Shown here one piece after another: positions 11,541 to 25,250 of a DNA stretch of 64,000 nucleotides. Each line of letters opens with the position of its first letter. Positions within the stretch are counted from its first letter, which is position 1. The DNA comes from Daphnia carinata. Its lineage: Eukaryota; Arthropoda; Branchiopoda; Diplostraca; Daphniidae. Where the stretch lies: contig NC_081336.1 of assembly GCF_022539665.2 (NCBI RefSeq), forward strand, positions 6,988,278 to 7,052,277. Reading direction: 5' to 3'. The notes under the pieces are model-generated. The model made no database searches. It was not told the origin of the DNA and saw only the letters and a program-made list of their open reading frames with translations. The translations under genes were made by a program, and so were the position numbers.

Positions 11541-14500
11541 TTAGAATGGATAAGCGGGGCGAGTGGCATTATCCATCTCCGCAGCCAAACTATTACCGTC
11601 GCGCAATCGGTGACTCCGCCCTCCTATAACAGCGCTACATTCGTTGCATCTGCTTTCCTCCATAGCTCCTCCACAGTCTCCGATGGCATAAATATGGCCG
11701 TTGGGACATTTATACCAATGTCCTTGTGCCAATCCAATTGCCGAAACAATTTCTCTCCGCTCCTTATCGCTGATTCCAAGACCAGTTTTCAGTTTGGCTC
11801 CCAATTTTTCCAACGCAGATTTTATCTCAATTTTTCCTCCATCTTCCAGCACTCGAACGTTGTTCATTAGAAGTTTTTGTATGACTTGGTTTTCAGACGA
11901 TGTTACCCCAACGGTTGGAAAGAGTGCAGAGCTTTTTAGAACAAAATAAGCTTGAATATATTCCAATCGCTCCAATTCACGTTCGACAGTTCGATGTTCT
12001 TTTACGGAAATCCGGGATCTCTCAAACAGAGAAAGTAGCAATTTCTGAATGAGAGCGTGCAATTCATCACGTAATTCCGGGGCCATGTATATCGACTGGG
12101 TTGTCGTGGGCGCAGGAGTAGACGCTAATGGTCTACGGGGGTCGTGCGGGTTATTAACCTTCACAACCATTTTTGCCATCATTTCCAGCACTCTCTCGAT
12201 AACACTCAGATTGACTTCGATTTGAAAACGTATGTCGGACCCAATCGACGGCTTGACTTTCTTTCCCTTGCCTTTCGTCTTTGGTTTTACCTGTTGGCAA
12301 ATACCATTCAAACTTTCAAAAGCAGACGTGACGATCGGACTGTTAAGCGGCTGGCACTTGTTGATAAGGCTTAAGCAATTCCTCACTTGTGTAGTAGCCC
12401 TTTCGAAGAACACCTGGGGGTTGCCTTTCAACTGCAAAATTTTCTTTTTCGCTTTTGATATATCATCGAAGGTACTTTTGATGATGTTGCCATAGCGCAT
12501 ACAGATCCGAACGGTGGTCTTACAACGAGGACAACATTTTGGCTGAATTTGGCCCCCTCCGTCTGTAGCCATCCAGTGATCCATGCCTTCCACTTCGATA
12601 CAGTGTTCACACTCCGGTAAGAAAATATATCTAAGTGGAATGCAAGCAATCAGTATGAAACACGCTTGGAACACATTGGTACTGAGGTATAATTTACCTT
12701 GCATCGTCGTTTTCTTCATTACCGAGTAAAATGAAATCCGTCAGTTGATCTTTATCGCAAACGCGACACAGCCGTGGACAGATTTCGCCGCATAGTCCTA
12801 TGCAGGAATGACCGCACGGCAACTTCTTATTGCAGGGCTCATCACATCTAGTGCGATCACACTGCTCCCCACATTTCTTCCCACACGTTTGATGCTGACA
12901 CTTCCATTCGCATGGCTCCTACATTAAGAGTAATATTGAAAATTCATCCATTATAGAACCAAGAAAAAAAGAAAACCATGCATACCTGACATGCGCTACA
13001 AGGTTCGCTACACGTATGTCGACACCTGCTATGCGAGCACGAATATTCACATGTCTTTCTACATGGTGGGCAAGTAAGACTGCAGTTGACGTCACAGATG
13101 TGTCCGCAGACGAGAGAACGGCCGCACTTGTCATCACACGCGCGATGAACTCTTCCATTGAAACATCCGCCACAAGTGCCCTTACAGCGATGCATACAAT
13201 CAAGCGTGGCATTACACGGTTTCGAGCAGGTTCTCAGATGCGACTGCATTTGGATTTCGGTCGGGATTCCGTCAACTAAAAGCAACAAATCGAATGCTGA
13301 ATAAGCACGTAGAAGCAACACAACGGAGTTTACCTGCATGAAAGCTTTTGCAATCCAACGTGACGTGGTGACCGCATATATTCAATCGCGAGGTTGTCAC
13401 CGGTTCGTTGCAATCGGCTTGATTGCACGGTTCGCAACATCTTTTCTTGCATGCATGACCGCAAGGCAACGTTAAATTACATACTTCTTTGCAAAGAAGC
13501 CGAGTTGGTACAGTGGAACATTCTAATTGCGCTTCATGTCCGCATTCCGGGATAACCTTTGTCATTATTTTCCTGTAAGATTTATTTACAAAAAAACGTT
13601 ACTTGACTTTGAAGCCTTAATGCTACATTCAACTTACGGGCAAAAGATATCTTCGTCGTTGCGATAACACTCGGTAAAAATTGAATGCCCGCACGGCAAA
13701 GTTCGTTTCCATTTCACGTTGCAAGGGGCACAGTCCTCAAAGCACTTCTTGCCGCACTTGTGATTCATTTTGCAGCCTTGTTTCGTCTTCCCGCATTGTT
13801 TCTTACATTGGTATTCCTGGTGGTCTGGATCCTTACGAGTGTGGCATCTTAAGGTGCAACTATGACCACATTCGAGCCGTACGTTGCAAAGACGAGGACA
13901 AACCGCTTGATACGGGTCTTTCCCGCAATGAAGGGCCACTCGATGACCACACAGAGGTAACAGACATCCTTCTTTTAAGATACGACATCTAACCGTCATA
14001 GGATCCACATAACACTCCAGAACGGCCGAATGACCGCATTTAAGCTGCCTTTCCATTCTGACCGAACAGCGTCCGCACGGTTCAAAGCAGCGCTTTTTGC
14101 ATGGGTGGCCATCGATACACAATGTTTTTTCACACGGCTTCTTACATTTATAGCCATCAGTCGATTTACTGCATTCAATTTCAATTGTGTGTTCACACTC
14201 TGTAAGAGTTTTCATGACTCTTACGTTGCAATTGACGTTCCCTAACGGCTCGCTGCATTCCACTTCCGCCTGAAATTCGAAAGGAACATATGTGACAAAC
14301 AAAAAAAAAAACAATACCATCCTCAGATGTTTCACCTTGTGGCCGCATGGCAAAGTTTTCGTCATTTTGACGTGACATTTGCCGCAATCTTCGAAGCACA
14401 TCTTCGTACATGGGTGCTGATCAGAACACTGACGTTGACAAGGCTCTTGACACTTCACGTTTGCATGGGAGCTCCTTTTGTGGCAAGAAAGTGGGCAAAT

Positions 14501-17500
14501 ATGGCCACAATCGAGAGTCATTCCACAAGGTTCGGGACATACAGCTTCCGAAACAGACGCTCCACACAATAAATCAACTCCATGGCCACAAGCTGGTAGA
14601 ATCTACAAACGTTTCCATTATTGCAGAACAGATGATCTATCAACAATCGATTAATACAACTTACCTTCCAAACAGGTGTCTGGCAAAATTCTTTGGCTGG
14701 GTCTTTATAGCACAATACGATTTGTTCATGGGTGCAGGGAAGTTTTTTTGTCACTCGCACCACACAAGGATTGCAATCTGCGAAACATTTCTTTGGGCAT
14801 GGATGTCCCACAGGGCAAAAACGGGTGCAGTTTTCTTTGCACTTGAATTGAGTGTGTTCCCGATCACTAGCATGACAAATCTTTGGACAAACATGCCCGC
14901 AACCCATAGTTACAGCACAATTCTCCAGGCATCCACCTTCCGGTGGAAAATCTGTCACTTTACGCGCCTAAAAAAAAAATATTTAGCAATAAAAATTTAG
15001 ACAGAATCACTGTGTAACTTACTTTTGTTATAACGTCGTGAATGCGGCATTGCAAATCGAAGTCCGGTCCTAGTTGCGCATTCGTTTCAAGCATTTTGCT
15101 AATACCATTCCACAATTTGCTCTTCCCTTGCAAATTTTGCATATTGCCAATCATATAGAATCCCTGTTTAGCCCTTGACAATGCCACACAAATACGATTC
15201 TCGATGCGAAGAAATCCTATGTTTTCATCCTCATTGCTCCTCACAAGGGACAATATGATGATGTCATTCTCTTCACCTTGGAAGTTATCCACTACAGAAA
15301 TGCGAACAGACTGAACAGCTGGTTGTTCTCGGCGTATCTTGAAAAAATGAAGAAGTTGGCCGGAATACGTAGTGAGGATTGTAATTTGCTTGGGCGCATA
15401 TCCCTGCATAATGAGATGTCGAGCCAGAGCCAGGGAAAGCTGCGCTTCATACGGATTCAAATGGCTTTTGCCTTCGTGATCTCCTATTTCTTGCTCCGAA
15501 TGTGTCAAGAAAAAAATATTTGACGCCAACCCTCGTACGGCGGGATAATTCAGAACTGAAGAATGATTTTCCAACGTCGGGTAAATAGCAGGGACAATTA
15601 AACGAGCTATTTCGGGACGCATACGATGCTGAACGCCCAAAATGCAAGGCTCCATCCCATTCTTGATCAGCCTTTCGAACAGCGAAACGTCTAGAAAGAA
15701 ATCTTTGGCTAGACGATGGACCGTGACCGGCGGTCTCAGTTGCTGATGGTCGCCTGTGAATTGTGAAAAAAGAAGTCCGTGATGAATACACAACGCAACA
15801 TGACTCAATATACGCGTTTTACCAATGAGAACTAATTGCTGACACGACGATGACAATGCGCAAACTACATGGGCTTCCAAAACTTCCGCTGCTTCTTCGA
15901 CAACAACTGGAGAGAAAAATAAGATCATGAAGGGGATTGAATGGATTGGTAAACGAATAAGCCGTTCAACCTATTTTTGGTTTGAGATGGTTTAGGAGGG
16001 CCCTCTGTTTAGCTGCTCCTGTTGTAGTCAAACCTACAATATCAGCGTTTTGGCAGATCTCAGCCGATTCCAGAGTTCGAACGTCTTTTAATCGTGTTGC
16101 ATGTTTCACATAGCTCTCTTCAAGTTTGGTAATTCGCTTTTCTTGAATGTCCAGAGCTTTGGCTTTCCAGGAACTGTACATCATCCAACGAATATGCAAC
16201 GGGATTCGCATTATATCGTTCGTGTACAACTCATCGAGTTGCTTTTCTTTAAGCGTAGGAACCGTCTGAAGCACCTGGCGCAGAAGTAAAATTCTGTTCT
16301 GCAAGTCTCGAATATGAAATTCATACCAAGCTGCATCTTCTTCTTCCATAGTTTCCATTGATTCTCTGAACTGCTTAACCAATGTTTCGTCTTCGCTGAA
16401 CTTGTAGCTGAACTTCACAAACACTTTTTTAAGGGCTTCATCTTCTGGCTTAGAATGTCTATCGACTGCCTGCGCTTTTACAGACGCCAAGTGGTCGTCG
16501 TCTTCTACTTTACGATTAGCTAGAAGGAGAACAATCGGAAAAAGTTAAGAGATTTTGCATTCGTACTTCACGAATATTACAATTGGTTTACTTTGGATTT
16601 CTTCAATGAGTTCCTTATCCCACTGATCGTCTGCTGTTTCGTTTTCCTCCGTTGGTGAAACTACAGGCAAATTCTTCGTAGCATGATGCTTTTCAGAACT
16701 ATTTTTACTAAAACAGTTGAAAAGCTGTTGAAGATCTTCGTTCCTGTAAATTCCGAGCCAACATCCCAAAGCTGTCCAATCTCTGTTGCCGGATCTCACC
16801 ATTGAATGCTTTAAAGCCTCGAATGCACTGTGCAGAGATTTTGGAATGATTTTCATGTACAGCAGTGAATCTTCGTGAATCAGTCCACGTGAATGCATCA
16901 CCATCATAACACCGCGGAGGACATCTCGTTCCCTGTCAAGCAATACCATTATTAGATCAATATATCTTACATATCTCATTTCTTGTAAAGAAAACCAAAC
17001 GAGGTACTTGTCAATCTCACGTAGTTGGTCATTTATTTCGAAAATCCATCTTCTGGTATCCCCGTGTGAATATCGCCCTGGCTGTTTCTTCCAGGCCATT
17101 AACGAAAAAGGCTCAAGGGCCGCACATTTGCTTTGACTACCAATGCGCACTATCTTGCGAGTAAATTCCGATATGCCCTCTAAAAACTGGTCTAGAGCAT
17201 GGTTGGTGTAGCAAATAACCAAAATAGGCGAAGATCGCGCATATCGTTTGACATTCCAGTACTGTTTGTTTTTCAGTAAAGTTTGGACGATTCTCAGACC
17301 TAAATACGTTTTCCCAGTTCCTGGTGGACCCTGAATCACAGAAATTTTTTGCGTCAACGCTGCGTACAATGCAGCACACTGACTAGGATCCAGTCCCAGC
17401 TCATTCGCATTAAGACGTAAGCTTGGTTCGAGAATGGGAACTTCTTGCTCGCGGAGCTTGCCTCCTTGCTCATCTGCAAACCGTAAAAACAATTAATGAA

Positions 17501-19322
17501 ATGGTAAACGGCGTCGTTTTAAAATAGGGAAATATTGTTTCGATTTACTAGAGGAATCGTCATCATAAACGCTTATCTCTGCTACTTTAAAATTGCCTGC
17601 TTTATCATCACTTGGCACATGCATTGGTACGCACGTCAAATCATAGAGAGCCTGGAACGACAATATTAAGTTTAATTGATATTATATTTCAAATGAAACA
17701 GACAAATTTTTTTTTATTTTAAAGTTATTCTTACTTTTTTCCTATTGAGGTACCTATTGAGGTAATCAGGAACTACTGGTGAAGTATTTCGGCCGAGTAT
17801 GTAGTCTTCCAACGGAAAATTAGTAGGACTGATCCGTTGTAAAGCTGTTAGGATACTTCGGTAAGATTCGAAAAACACTGTTGATTCCGCCATGACAAAC
17901 GTTTGCATTTTGAGAGCTTCCGATAATGTACCGCCTTCAAATTTGACTTTTATTTTGCCTTCTTCCAAAAGTTTCGGATTGCGATCCAAAACCGTGAACA
18001 AGTGGAATGACTTAAAATTGTCTGAGGACAGACAAAGGAGCGATCCGTAAAGAAACCGTTTGCTGTGCTCCCAGACGATTCTCCTTAATCCGGCGTTAGA
18101 GAATTGAATCGTATAACATTCTTCGTGCATATGGTATTCCAGAATTCGAACTTCATAGTAAAGACGAATGTTATCCGGATTTCGTATCCGTGAAAATTTC
18201 TTATCCGTCTGGCTTTTGTACGCCAGTAATCCAACGCGTAATGGATTAAAGAAATCCTCGCGTAGTAGGCGGAATTGAATGTCCAGATAGGTCGCAATGT
18301 TTGGATACTTGCCCTTAACAATGTTCGGACGGAGGAAAGGCTCAAAATCCATGCACACATCCTCCCAATTAGGCATTACATTCAGCGTCCGGAAATCATT
18401 GGGCGGGTCCTGTAGAATCAATTCTTCCAGATACTTTTCCCTGCGAGTGCGGCGTTCGTCTTTGTTCGCTACAACGGGGATGTGTTGACTCCATGCCGTC
18501 TACATAAAACAATCACATTAAAAAAACTAATACGATCGAAATATCTTGTCGTAATTATTTCACCTGTAACTGTTGAATCCCGCCTTCCAGAACATCAAAG
18601 GCATCTGCGACGTTCAAATTTTTTATTGAAGGCATGGCCTTCAATGAAATGATATCACTGAAGAAATTTTCGCCCAACGCGTGGCAACTTAAGGCGGGCG
18701 TCAAGACCAACATTTCGGTTGTCAGGTGAAAGATCGCGGTGGTCAGGCGTTTCAAACGTTCCTCTTTCGGCGGCAAATTTTTGGCCCGAGACATGGGAAT
18801 GTTTGTGATCATTGAAATTACGTATGCAAATATTTTTTGTGCCGTTAAGATGTTCACGACGGTAACGAAACTGTCTCTGAATTGCGAGGCTCCATTTTTC
18901 ATGCAGAATCCTCCAAGGGCGACTATAATAATTTCCAAATACTCGACATTGCTCAAATTTTCTTGAAGTTGGAGAGCTAAATCATTTTCGGGATCGCCGA
19001 GACAACGTATCACTTCCGATGGTTGTGCATTGTCCCTTGCCAACTTCATGATGTATTCAAAATCCAATCTTCGATGACTGCCTTGCCTTTGATGTGGCAT
19101 TGAGTTTGGTACATGAAATCCTCGCCCTCTATATCCTTTTTGGTATTGGTAGACTGTAGGAGATGCCCTTCTCCATGATTCAGTTATTGGCGATTCACTA
19201 TTTTTGGGGATTGCACCCAGCGATAAGCGGCCACTGCCCCCTTGTTTACGAAGTGTAGTCTCTCCTCGAGGTGCTCGATATGCCATTGCACCACGCCCTC
19301 CTCCTCTCGACTGATTTTCCAT
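11541..19322 (-). CDS. ZNFX1: NFX1-type zinc finger-containing protein 1 (helicase)
   Basis: Fourteen exons joined in consistent phase: 19322-18564, 18499-17735, 17651-17549, 17473-16592, 16519-15971, 15906-15823, 15753-15023, 14967-14665, 14602-14336, 14269-13638, 13572-13334, 13275-12986, 12918-12698 and 12630-11541, giving about 2,304 residues. After an RG-rich N-terminus and a helical region comes an SF1 UPF1-like helicase: Walker A GPPGTGKT (about residue 591), motif II VVVEEAAEV, motif III GDHQQLRPP, motif V DNFQGEENDIIILS, motif VI VALSRAKQGF. Residues about 1292-1950 hold an array of Cys/His NFX1-type fingers (CGH..C..C..C). The C-terminus is an RZ finger (CPNGHIYAIGDCGG..C..C..IGGRSH), as in ZNFX1 and RNF213. 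Family members act in RNA surveillance, small-RNA inheritance (nematode) and antiviral RNA sensing (mammal). A CAG just upstream of the ATG suggests a 5'UTR intron. Confidence 0.95.
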
Positions 19323-21606
19323 TTTCTAACCTGGATGAAAATGAAATTAACATATCAATAAATATACCAAGAACTGTTAGTGTAGGGTAAATAGTGTAAA
19401 ATTTGTATACACAAAGATAAAAGAACGGCGTACATACTAACAAAATATTTCACCGCCGACAAGTGACCCTTCTCTTTTAACTACGTTCTGCAGAACTAAG
19501 TGTTGCTTAACAATGTGCGGACAACAACTTGATAAAGTTAATTTTCAGAAAACCCTACGGATATCATTCAATAACGACAGGCTTCAATGCACTCCTTTTA
19601 CCTTCGGATGCACGTAGAAGATGAAAATGTAAACGTTCATCAACAAAACAATATGAACAAATCAATTATCATCAGGAACATAGAGGCAGATGAATATCCG
19701 AATGAAAGTTTGTAAGGTACTGTACAACCGAAAACTACAATTGATAGCGTCTTCCTGAAACTGTTTTGACACCCGATGCCACCTTTCATAACAATAAAAA
19801 AAATCACACGTCCATGAAACGATCTTAGCCTTGAGCACTACCTGGTAACTTGGAGAGGTTAAGAAAGGACTGCAAAAACCACACTGGTATAACAAACGCG
19901 AGAGAGACGAAATCTAACTGCACACTGTAATAACAGATGGACGATGCCCCAACGCCATGTTATCCCTAAAGGTTTTACGTTGAAACCTTACTTTTTTCTA
20001 CTACGAATTGTTTGAAGAACAAAACAAAGCCAAGCACGTCTTTATCATGAATTAGTTAGCAATATCCCTTCTACAAATTCCAGCTAATGTTAACGTACGA
20101 ACAAAAGACTTATAAGTAAAAGTTTAACTGGCTGAATCGTGAACACGACATGAAAAAGTTCGAACACGTGCTATGGCAGAATGTTCTAGCTTCGCAGAAT
20201 CAATATTATTTGCAAATTCAGTAACAATTAATGCCATTTGCGAATATTACCTTAATGGACTGAAGATTTCGACTTGTGTGATGAATTCAAGTAAACGATC
20301 GACACCATATGCTGAAATACACCGATAAGGGTAACTGCTCAATTTTCCAACAACTTATCACCTTCGGCCATCGCTTCCAACTAAACGTTTGGACGATATA
20401 CACTAACCGTCGTCAATGCTGCAACGTTTGAGAAACCCCTGGGGTTCTCTTTCCATTTGTGATGACCTTGTAAGAAAATAAAAGTCGTTACCAAAGGAAA
20501 TGAAAACGACAAAAAAAAGAGAAGCAGATTTGTCATTTCAGATATGGGCTCTAATACATGGTCTCGGCTAATGAAACGCGTTAAATTACAGCCTTGTCCA
20601 TATTAAATAACTCAGCTCAGATATTCAATATGCACATGGTTAGAACATAACCTAACACCAAGAAACACTGTAAATCGTTCACAGTGAAACTAGCATATTT
20701 ATTACGGAAAAAGAGGAAATGTTTTGTGATGGTGATGTGGCTTTGCGACGCCATTTTTTTGCAGGCAAATGGAGTGGTTCCGATTTTGTTACTCAGAACT
20801 AAAACGACTGCTGAATAGCCGTGTTAGGTCATGTCACCAGATAAATTGTGCCGGTCAGATGAATTTGAAGATTCGTTTGTACAATGCCGAAGAAATATAA
20901 ATTAGTCTGGACGAAAACTAGAACAATTTTGGTAACTATTTCGTTGTTAGGAATGTAACCGTCCTGTAAATCAGGCGTAAAGTACACTGCCATGTTGATT
21001 ACTGTTTGCAAAGATAAGGATGTCGTAAAGCTGCACTTCGCAGAACGACGGCGGGTGAAATCTTCAATATTGTCATTACAAATATTGGATTTTATAAAAC
21101 CATTTTCTTTCTCTTTTGCAGATGTTGATATTCCAAATGCAAAATTCTTAACTTGGATGTAAATGCTATACGAAGATGCTCGTGATAGAAGTATAAAAAC
21201 GTAGACTACCCTTCATGCAACATTATCTTGGTGTACTTTGGCAGTTTTCAGAGGTTTGTCTCAAAATTATAAAGCACCATATGTGCCATAAATTTATTGT
21301 CGAAAGAGTCTCGGTGAAAACTCTTTCCAAGAACAACCCCCAGAGAGGTCGTCATAAATTTTGGAACAACAAAGTCTAGAAGCGAACGGTCTGTTGACTT
21401 TTGGCCCCACCAATAACACGAGCTGCAGCAGTCAGCAAACACGAGAAGGTCAATATGCCTTTTTTTCCCTTACCGTCTCATCTTGTGTCAGTCTTCCAAG
21501 GGTTTCCGTTCCGCAAACTTGACTTCATCCACGAGTCTGGACTTTCATCTTTATCGTTCGCCAGAGTTCGTCAATCGTCTTTGTATTCCAAATCAAGACA
21601 TCGAGG
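19323..21606. other. Intergenic stretch upstream of ZNFX1
   Basis: A plausible splice acceptor (TTTCATCCAG on the minus strand, about 19330-19339) just upstream of the ZNFX1 ATG suggests a non-coding first exon somewhere in this stretch. No other gene could be supported on either strand. Confidence 0.4.
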
Positions 21607-22182
21607 ATGCAAGACGCCAATTGTTGCCCTGTTAAAATACCATCCATCTCGGACCGATTACAACTTCTATTTGAAAATCCTTTACATATCCAAGAACTCA
21701 TCTTCAAAGAAAAATGTCAACCTCTTCGGCAAGCGATTGATTTGAAGTACACACTTGATCTACCTGTGCAAAACAACGTTATCCAAAATCAGTACAAAAT
21801 AGTGAGAATAGAAAGATTACTCTCCTCCTATCGGTCTGGAGAACTTCATCTTCGTGTGATCGGCACCAGGATAAGACCGATGGTTTTCGCAGTGCCACTT
21901 GATGATACCAGAGATTTCTCGTTTATGAGTAGGGATGCCTATGCAACATTATTGCAAGATTGGGAAAGTGCACCTCCAGTAGTGATTGAAGTATTTAATT
22001 CGCCGTTCACGTTCGATCATGGATCGAGGTACTGCATACTGGTCTACGATTTGATTGTTCGTGGTTGGGAACTAGTTGGGTGCCTTTCACCACTTATTTC
22101 AGATAAAATGGACACACGTCATGTTCCTGATCCGGCGATTCGCCTGATGGAGTATTTTCGGAAAAACTTGCCTGTAACTTAG
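21607..22182 (+). CDS. Unrecognised protein, 191 codons
   Basis: An uninterrupted frame from ATG to TAG with protein-like composition: mixed hydrophobic/charged sequence with segments such as ELHLRVIGTRIRPMVFAVPL, PPVVIEVFNSPFTF and RYCILVYDLIVRGWELVGCL, which look like alternating beta strands. No family is recognised. The final codons contain a possible splice donor (GCCT|GTAACT at 22174) in phase 0. That matches the phase-0 first identifiable exon of the zinc-finger gene at 23285, so this could be a 5' exon of that gene and the TAG only intronic. The true start may lie further upstream. Confidence 0.55.
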   Translation: MQDANCCPVKIPSISDRLQLLFENPLHIQELIFKEKCQPLRQAIDLKYTLDLPVQNNVIQNQYKIVRIERLLSSYRSGELHLRVIGTRIRPMVFAVPLDDTRDFSFMSRDAYATLLQDWESAPPVVIEVFNSPFTFDHGSRYCILVYDLIVRGWELVGCLSPLISDKMDTRHVPDPAIRLMEYFRKNLPVT

Positions 22183-23284
22183 TTTTGTTTTCAATTTACG
22201 TAAACACACAACCAATAATGATTTTCATCTTTTAGCATTGTTCAAAGCAGAATTTAACCAATGTAACAAAGTTCACCACGATGAGAAAACCACTGGAACA
22301 AAACGTCGGCAGAAGAAACTGTAGAACCTTACCAGTGGCCAACTGCCCGTCCGATTCCCAGTCCTTTTAGAATGTCATCCAGCCCGAGAAAACAGATGTT
22401 AAACAAGATTTTATCTTTGTTATATTGTTGTACTTGGAACTCTTTGTCAGAAATGTATGAAATCAAATACAGCAATCACATGGCACTTGTAAAGAATGTC
22501 AAGTTTAACTTTGAAATATGAAACTACCTGTTTTATTGTTTGTTCTCCTATTCTAAACATCAATGCGAACGGGTATAGCGCGTTAAGCCACAGACAAGAG
22601 GGAAAAAAGGCCAAACCCCACTATTCATTTTTTTTGTTTTGTTTTTGTTTAAATTTTCTATGGTCCTCGTTGGGCCAGTCAGTGCGGCGTCAGGTCACTC
22701 GCATTCTGGTGGCCAATGAGGCAGGGCTGTGGCGACATAGTGAGTACCCCATTTTCTGATAAACTAGCGCCTTCTGACTTTATCCCCAACAAGTATCTAC
22801 TTTATTTTGGAAATTGCCACCTGTGGGAGTACTTTTGCAATTTTAATGCAAAGATAACAAAGAGTTGATAAGTGCAACTATTAGTGAAATTTTGTTTACG
22901 TAAACGTCATTGCTCTGTAAGTAATGCTACTAAAATTCGTTTACTAACCGAATATCTTGCAAGGGTAAATTACCTTATATCTATAAAACATTACAGTTAT
23001 AAATGCCGAATAAGAACAAAGTGAATACATACGCATACAAGAAAATTAGAAAATCATAGAACCCCTTAATTTTATGCCGAAACGTGTAGGCGATACAGCT
23101 GTTCAGGAGATTCGAGTTCAACTTTCTTCAACAACTTTTAAGAAAAGCTGAAACCCTCCGTTTTTTTTTGGTGACTCCCACATAAATACGTCAAATTGTG
23201 TTTCTTTTAACGACTCTAAGAAAAACACGACACTTTATATTTGTATCCTTTTTAACGTTAGTTCTCTTCTAACATGTGAAACAG
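22183..23284. other. Gap or intron before the zinc-finger exons
   Basis: AT-rich, no supported exon. It is either intergenic or the intron joining the frame ending near 22173 to the exon beginning at 23285. A pyrimidine tract and a branch-like CTAAC precede the AG at 23283-23284. Confidence 0.4.
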
Positions 23285-24260
23285 GAGAATGACATCCCCC
23301 CTCCGCTGATCCCAATCCACGGATACAATCACATCCACCATGCTGTCGTAAATCCATTCATGAGTAATAGACAATCGGAGTCGCAGGTTGGCACTTCTTA
23401 TGATCGACAACCTTACAACGTCCAGGAAATCACATTAATCGGTGTACGCGATCAACAGTACGACAAACAGTCCTCTGCACAGAACGAGGACTTTGCAAAA
23501 CAAATTGAACCGGAGTTTAATCCGTTACAAAGATCGACCCAAGAAGACGCTGAATTTTCTCCCACCTTACTCTGCCATCACTTCCATCAGCCGCAAGTAT
23601 GAACCGTCTTTCCATTTTAATCATAATTGTTCAACATGTTTTCTGTACTAACGTATTGCTAGGACAACGGTTATCAGGAAAAGAGAGGTTTGAAGGTTCC
23701 AAAAATTGTGGCCGATGTTGATTGTTATTGGTACAGAAGGAATCTTAATAACGTTGCCACTATTGGTTGTCTTAACAAGGAAATACAAAGACTGCGGAAG
23801 AAGTTAAAAAGCGTCGAAGACATTCGAGGTAATTTCAAGAAAGATGTCTTGCTGAACTTACTGAATTTACAAGCTTGCTAGATGTACAAGTTGCTGCTAC
23901 TCAGTCCAATGCTGTAGAATGGAAGAAACAAAAGGAAAACCCTCGGCAATTCTTCCAATGTAAAACTTGCGTCAAGGTAAAAACTGGCTAAGATTTAATT
24001 TAAACCCTATTTAATTAAAAATCATCTTTTGTTTTCGATTCGACAATTTAAAAATGGAAACCTAGAAATACACGACGAAAAAGGGTCTGCAACGGCACGT
24101 AGAAAGTAAACACGACAAAAATCAAACGCATTGCCAACTCACAAATACGGTAAAAATCAAAACTATTTTGCGATGCGGAATTTGACTTAAATTCCCGCTA
24201 CATTTAACTGTTTAGATGACATCCTCGCCCCAACGTTCAAAGAAAACAAATCGACAATGA
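23285..24260 (+). CDS. Small spliced C2H2 zinc-finger protein (5' end incomplete)
   Basis: Five exons in consistent phase: 23285-23596, 23663-23828, 23882-23976, 24066-24149 and 24216-24260 (TGA), at least 233 residues. The first exon encodes a Gln/Asn/His-rich hydrophilic segment (PPPLIPIHGYNHIHH). The second adds a basic helix likely to form a short coiled coil (LNKEIQRLRKKLKSVEDI). Exons three and four together build a single C2H2 zinc finger, FQCKTCVKKYTTKKGLQRH followed by VESKH (C-x2-C-x12-H-x4-H). The tail is basic (SSPQRSKKTNRQ). A DNA- or RNA-binding nuclear role is inferred from the finger only. No in-frame ATG precedes the first exon, so the start is missing. Confidence 0.7.
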
Positions 24261-25250
24261 TCATCATGATCGATATTTAGAAAATGGACTGGTTGTGTTA
24301 CCTCCTCAGACTTCCCTTTTTTTGCTTCAGGATTACCCGTTTCCTCCAGTAAAAATTCAGTAAGCGTTTAAATACACAGTGCTATAAATAAACTCGTTCG
24401 AACCCATTTCTGATTGGCAAATGGGCGACCGGCATTTTCAAAAACTGCTAGATGAATTTTACCGCGCATCAACACGGACACGCAAAGCTTAATAGTACAA
24501 AGATTTAACATACCCATCACCAATGCGGAGGCTGGATGATGAACCAACGGGAGGCGGCGAAAAGCAACCGGACTATTGTAGATTTTTGATCCCCCTTCTA
24601 GTAGTTGTGCTGACTGTTGAAAACAAAGGGGTATTTTACTATTTATTTACTGATGCAGTAGTGAGAAAATCATGCATGATCTACACGAATGAACTTAGAA
24701 GAATTAACAAAGATAAATTAAGAAAATAAAATCTGTCGCGATCAAAACTAGTTTTGACAATTAAGGCAGTAAACGTTCCATAATAAGAAGGAAGATGAAA
24801 CCTGGTTGAGGGGGAACGTAAACAAATATTATTGAGTTTACCCCCTTGATCAATAAATGTAGACCAGTTCACCACATCGTACTTAAACGTGTCACGACCG
24901 CAAGAAACGGCACGGAGGACGTACCGAATCACATCACCTTGGAAATACGCAACTATCGTAGGTGCGAAATGAGTGCAAATATTTTGGAATACATCTCCAC
25001 TACTGCGGTTTCCGTACCCTCTATAGCGTACAGTCCACGTGCAACACGGGGACTCGTATTATTTGCATCCGTTTTATCCGACCAATGCAGCCCGACACAT
25101 TCACGGAAAACGAGGCCACCAAGGTTTTCCTTTTTCAAATGAAAACCACGGATTCGTCATCATTACAAGAAAAACATCTGCGCGTCCGAAAAAAATGCAT
25201 TGCAATGCAATTGACAGAGGATTATATGAACTTACGGTTTCTCAAATTCG
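24261..25250. other. Intergenic stretch before the CAP gene
   Basis: Several short open frames occur on both strands, but none shows domain content, splice support or compositional bias. Nothing further is seen apart from ordinary AT-rich sequence. Confidence 0.45.

Noticed and set aside
13681-14196. Overlapping open frames on both strands inside ZNFX1
   Set aside because: They are shadows of the cysteine-rich finger array; splice phases support only the minus-strand ZNFX1 frame.
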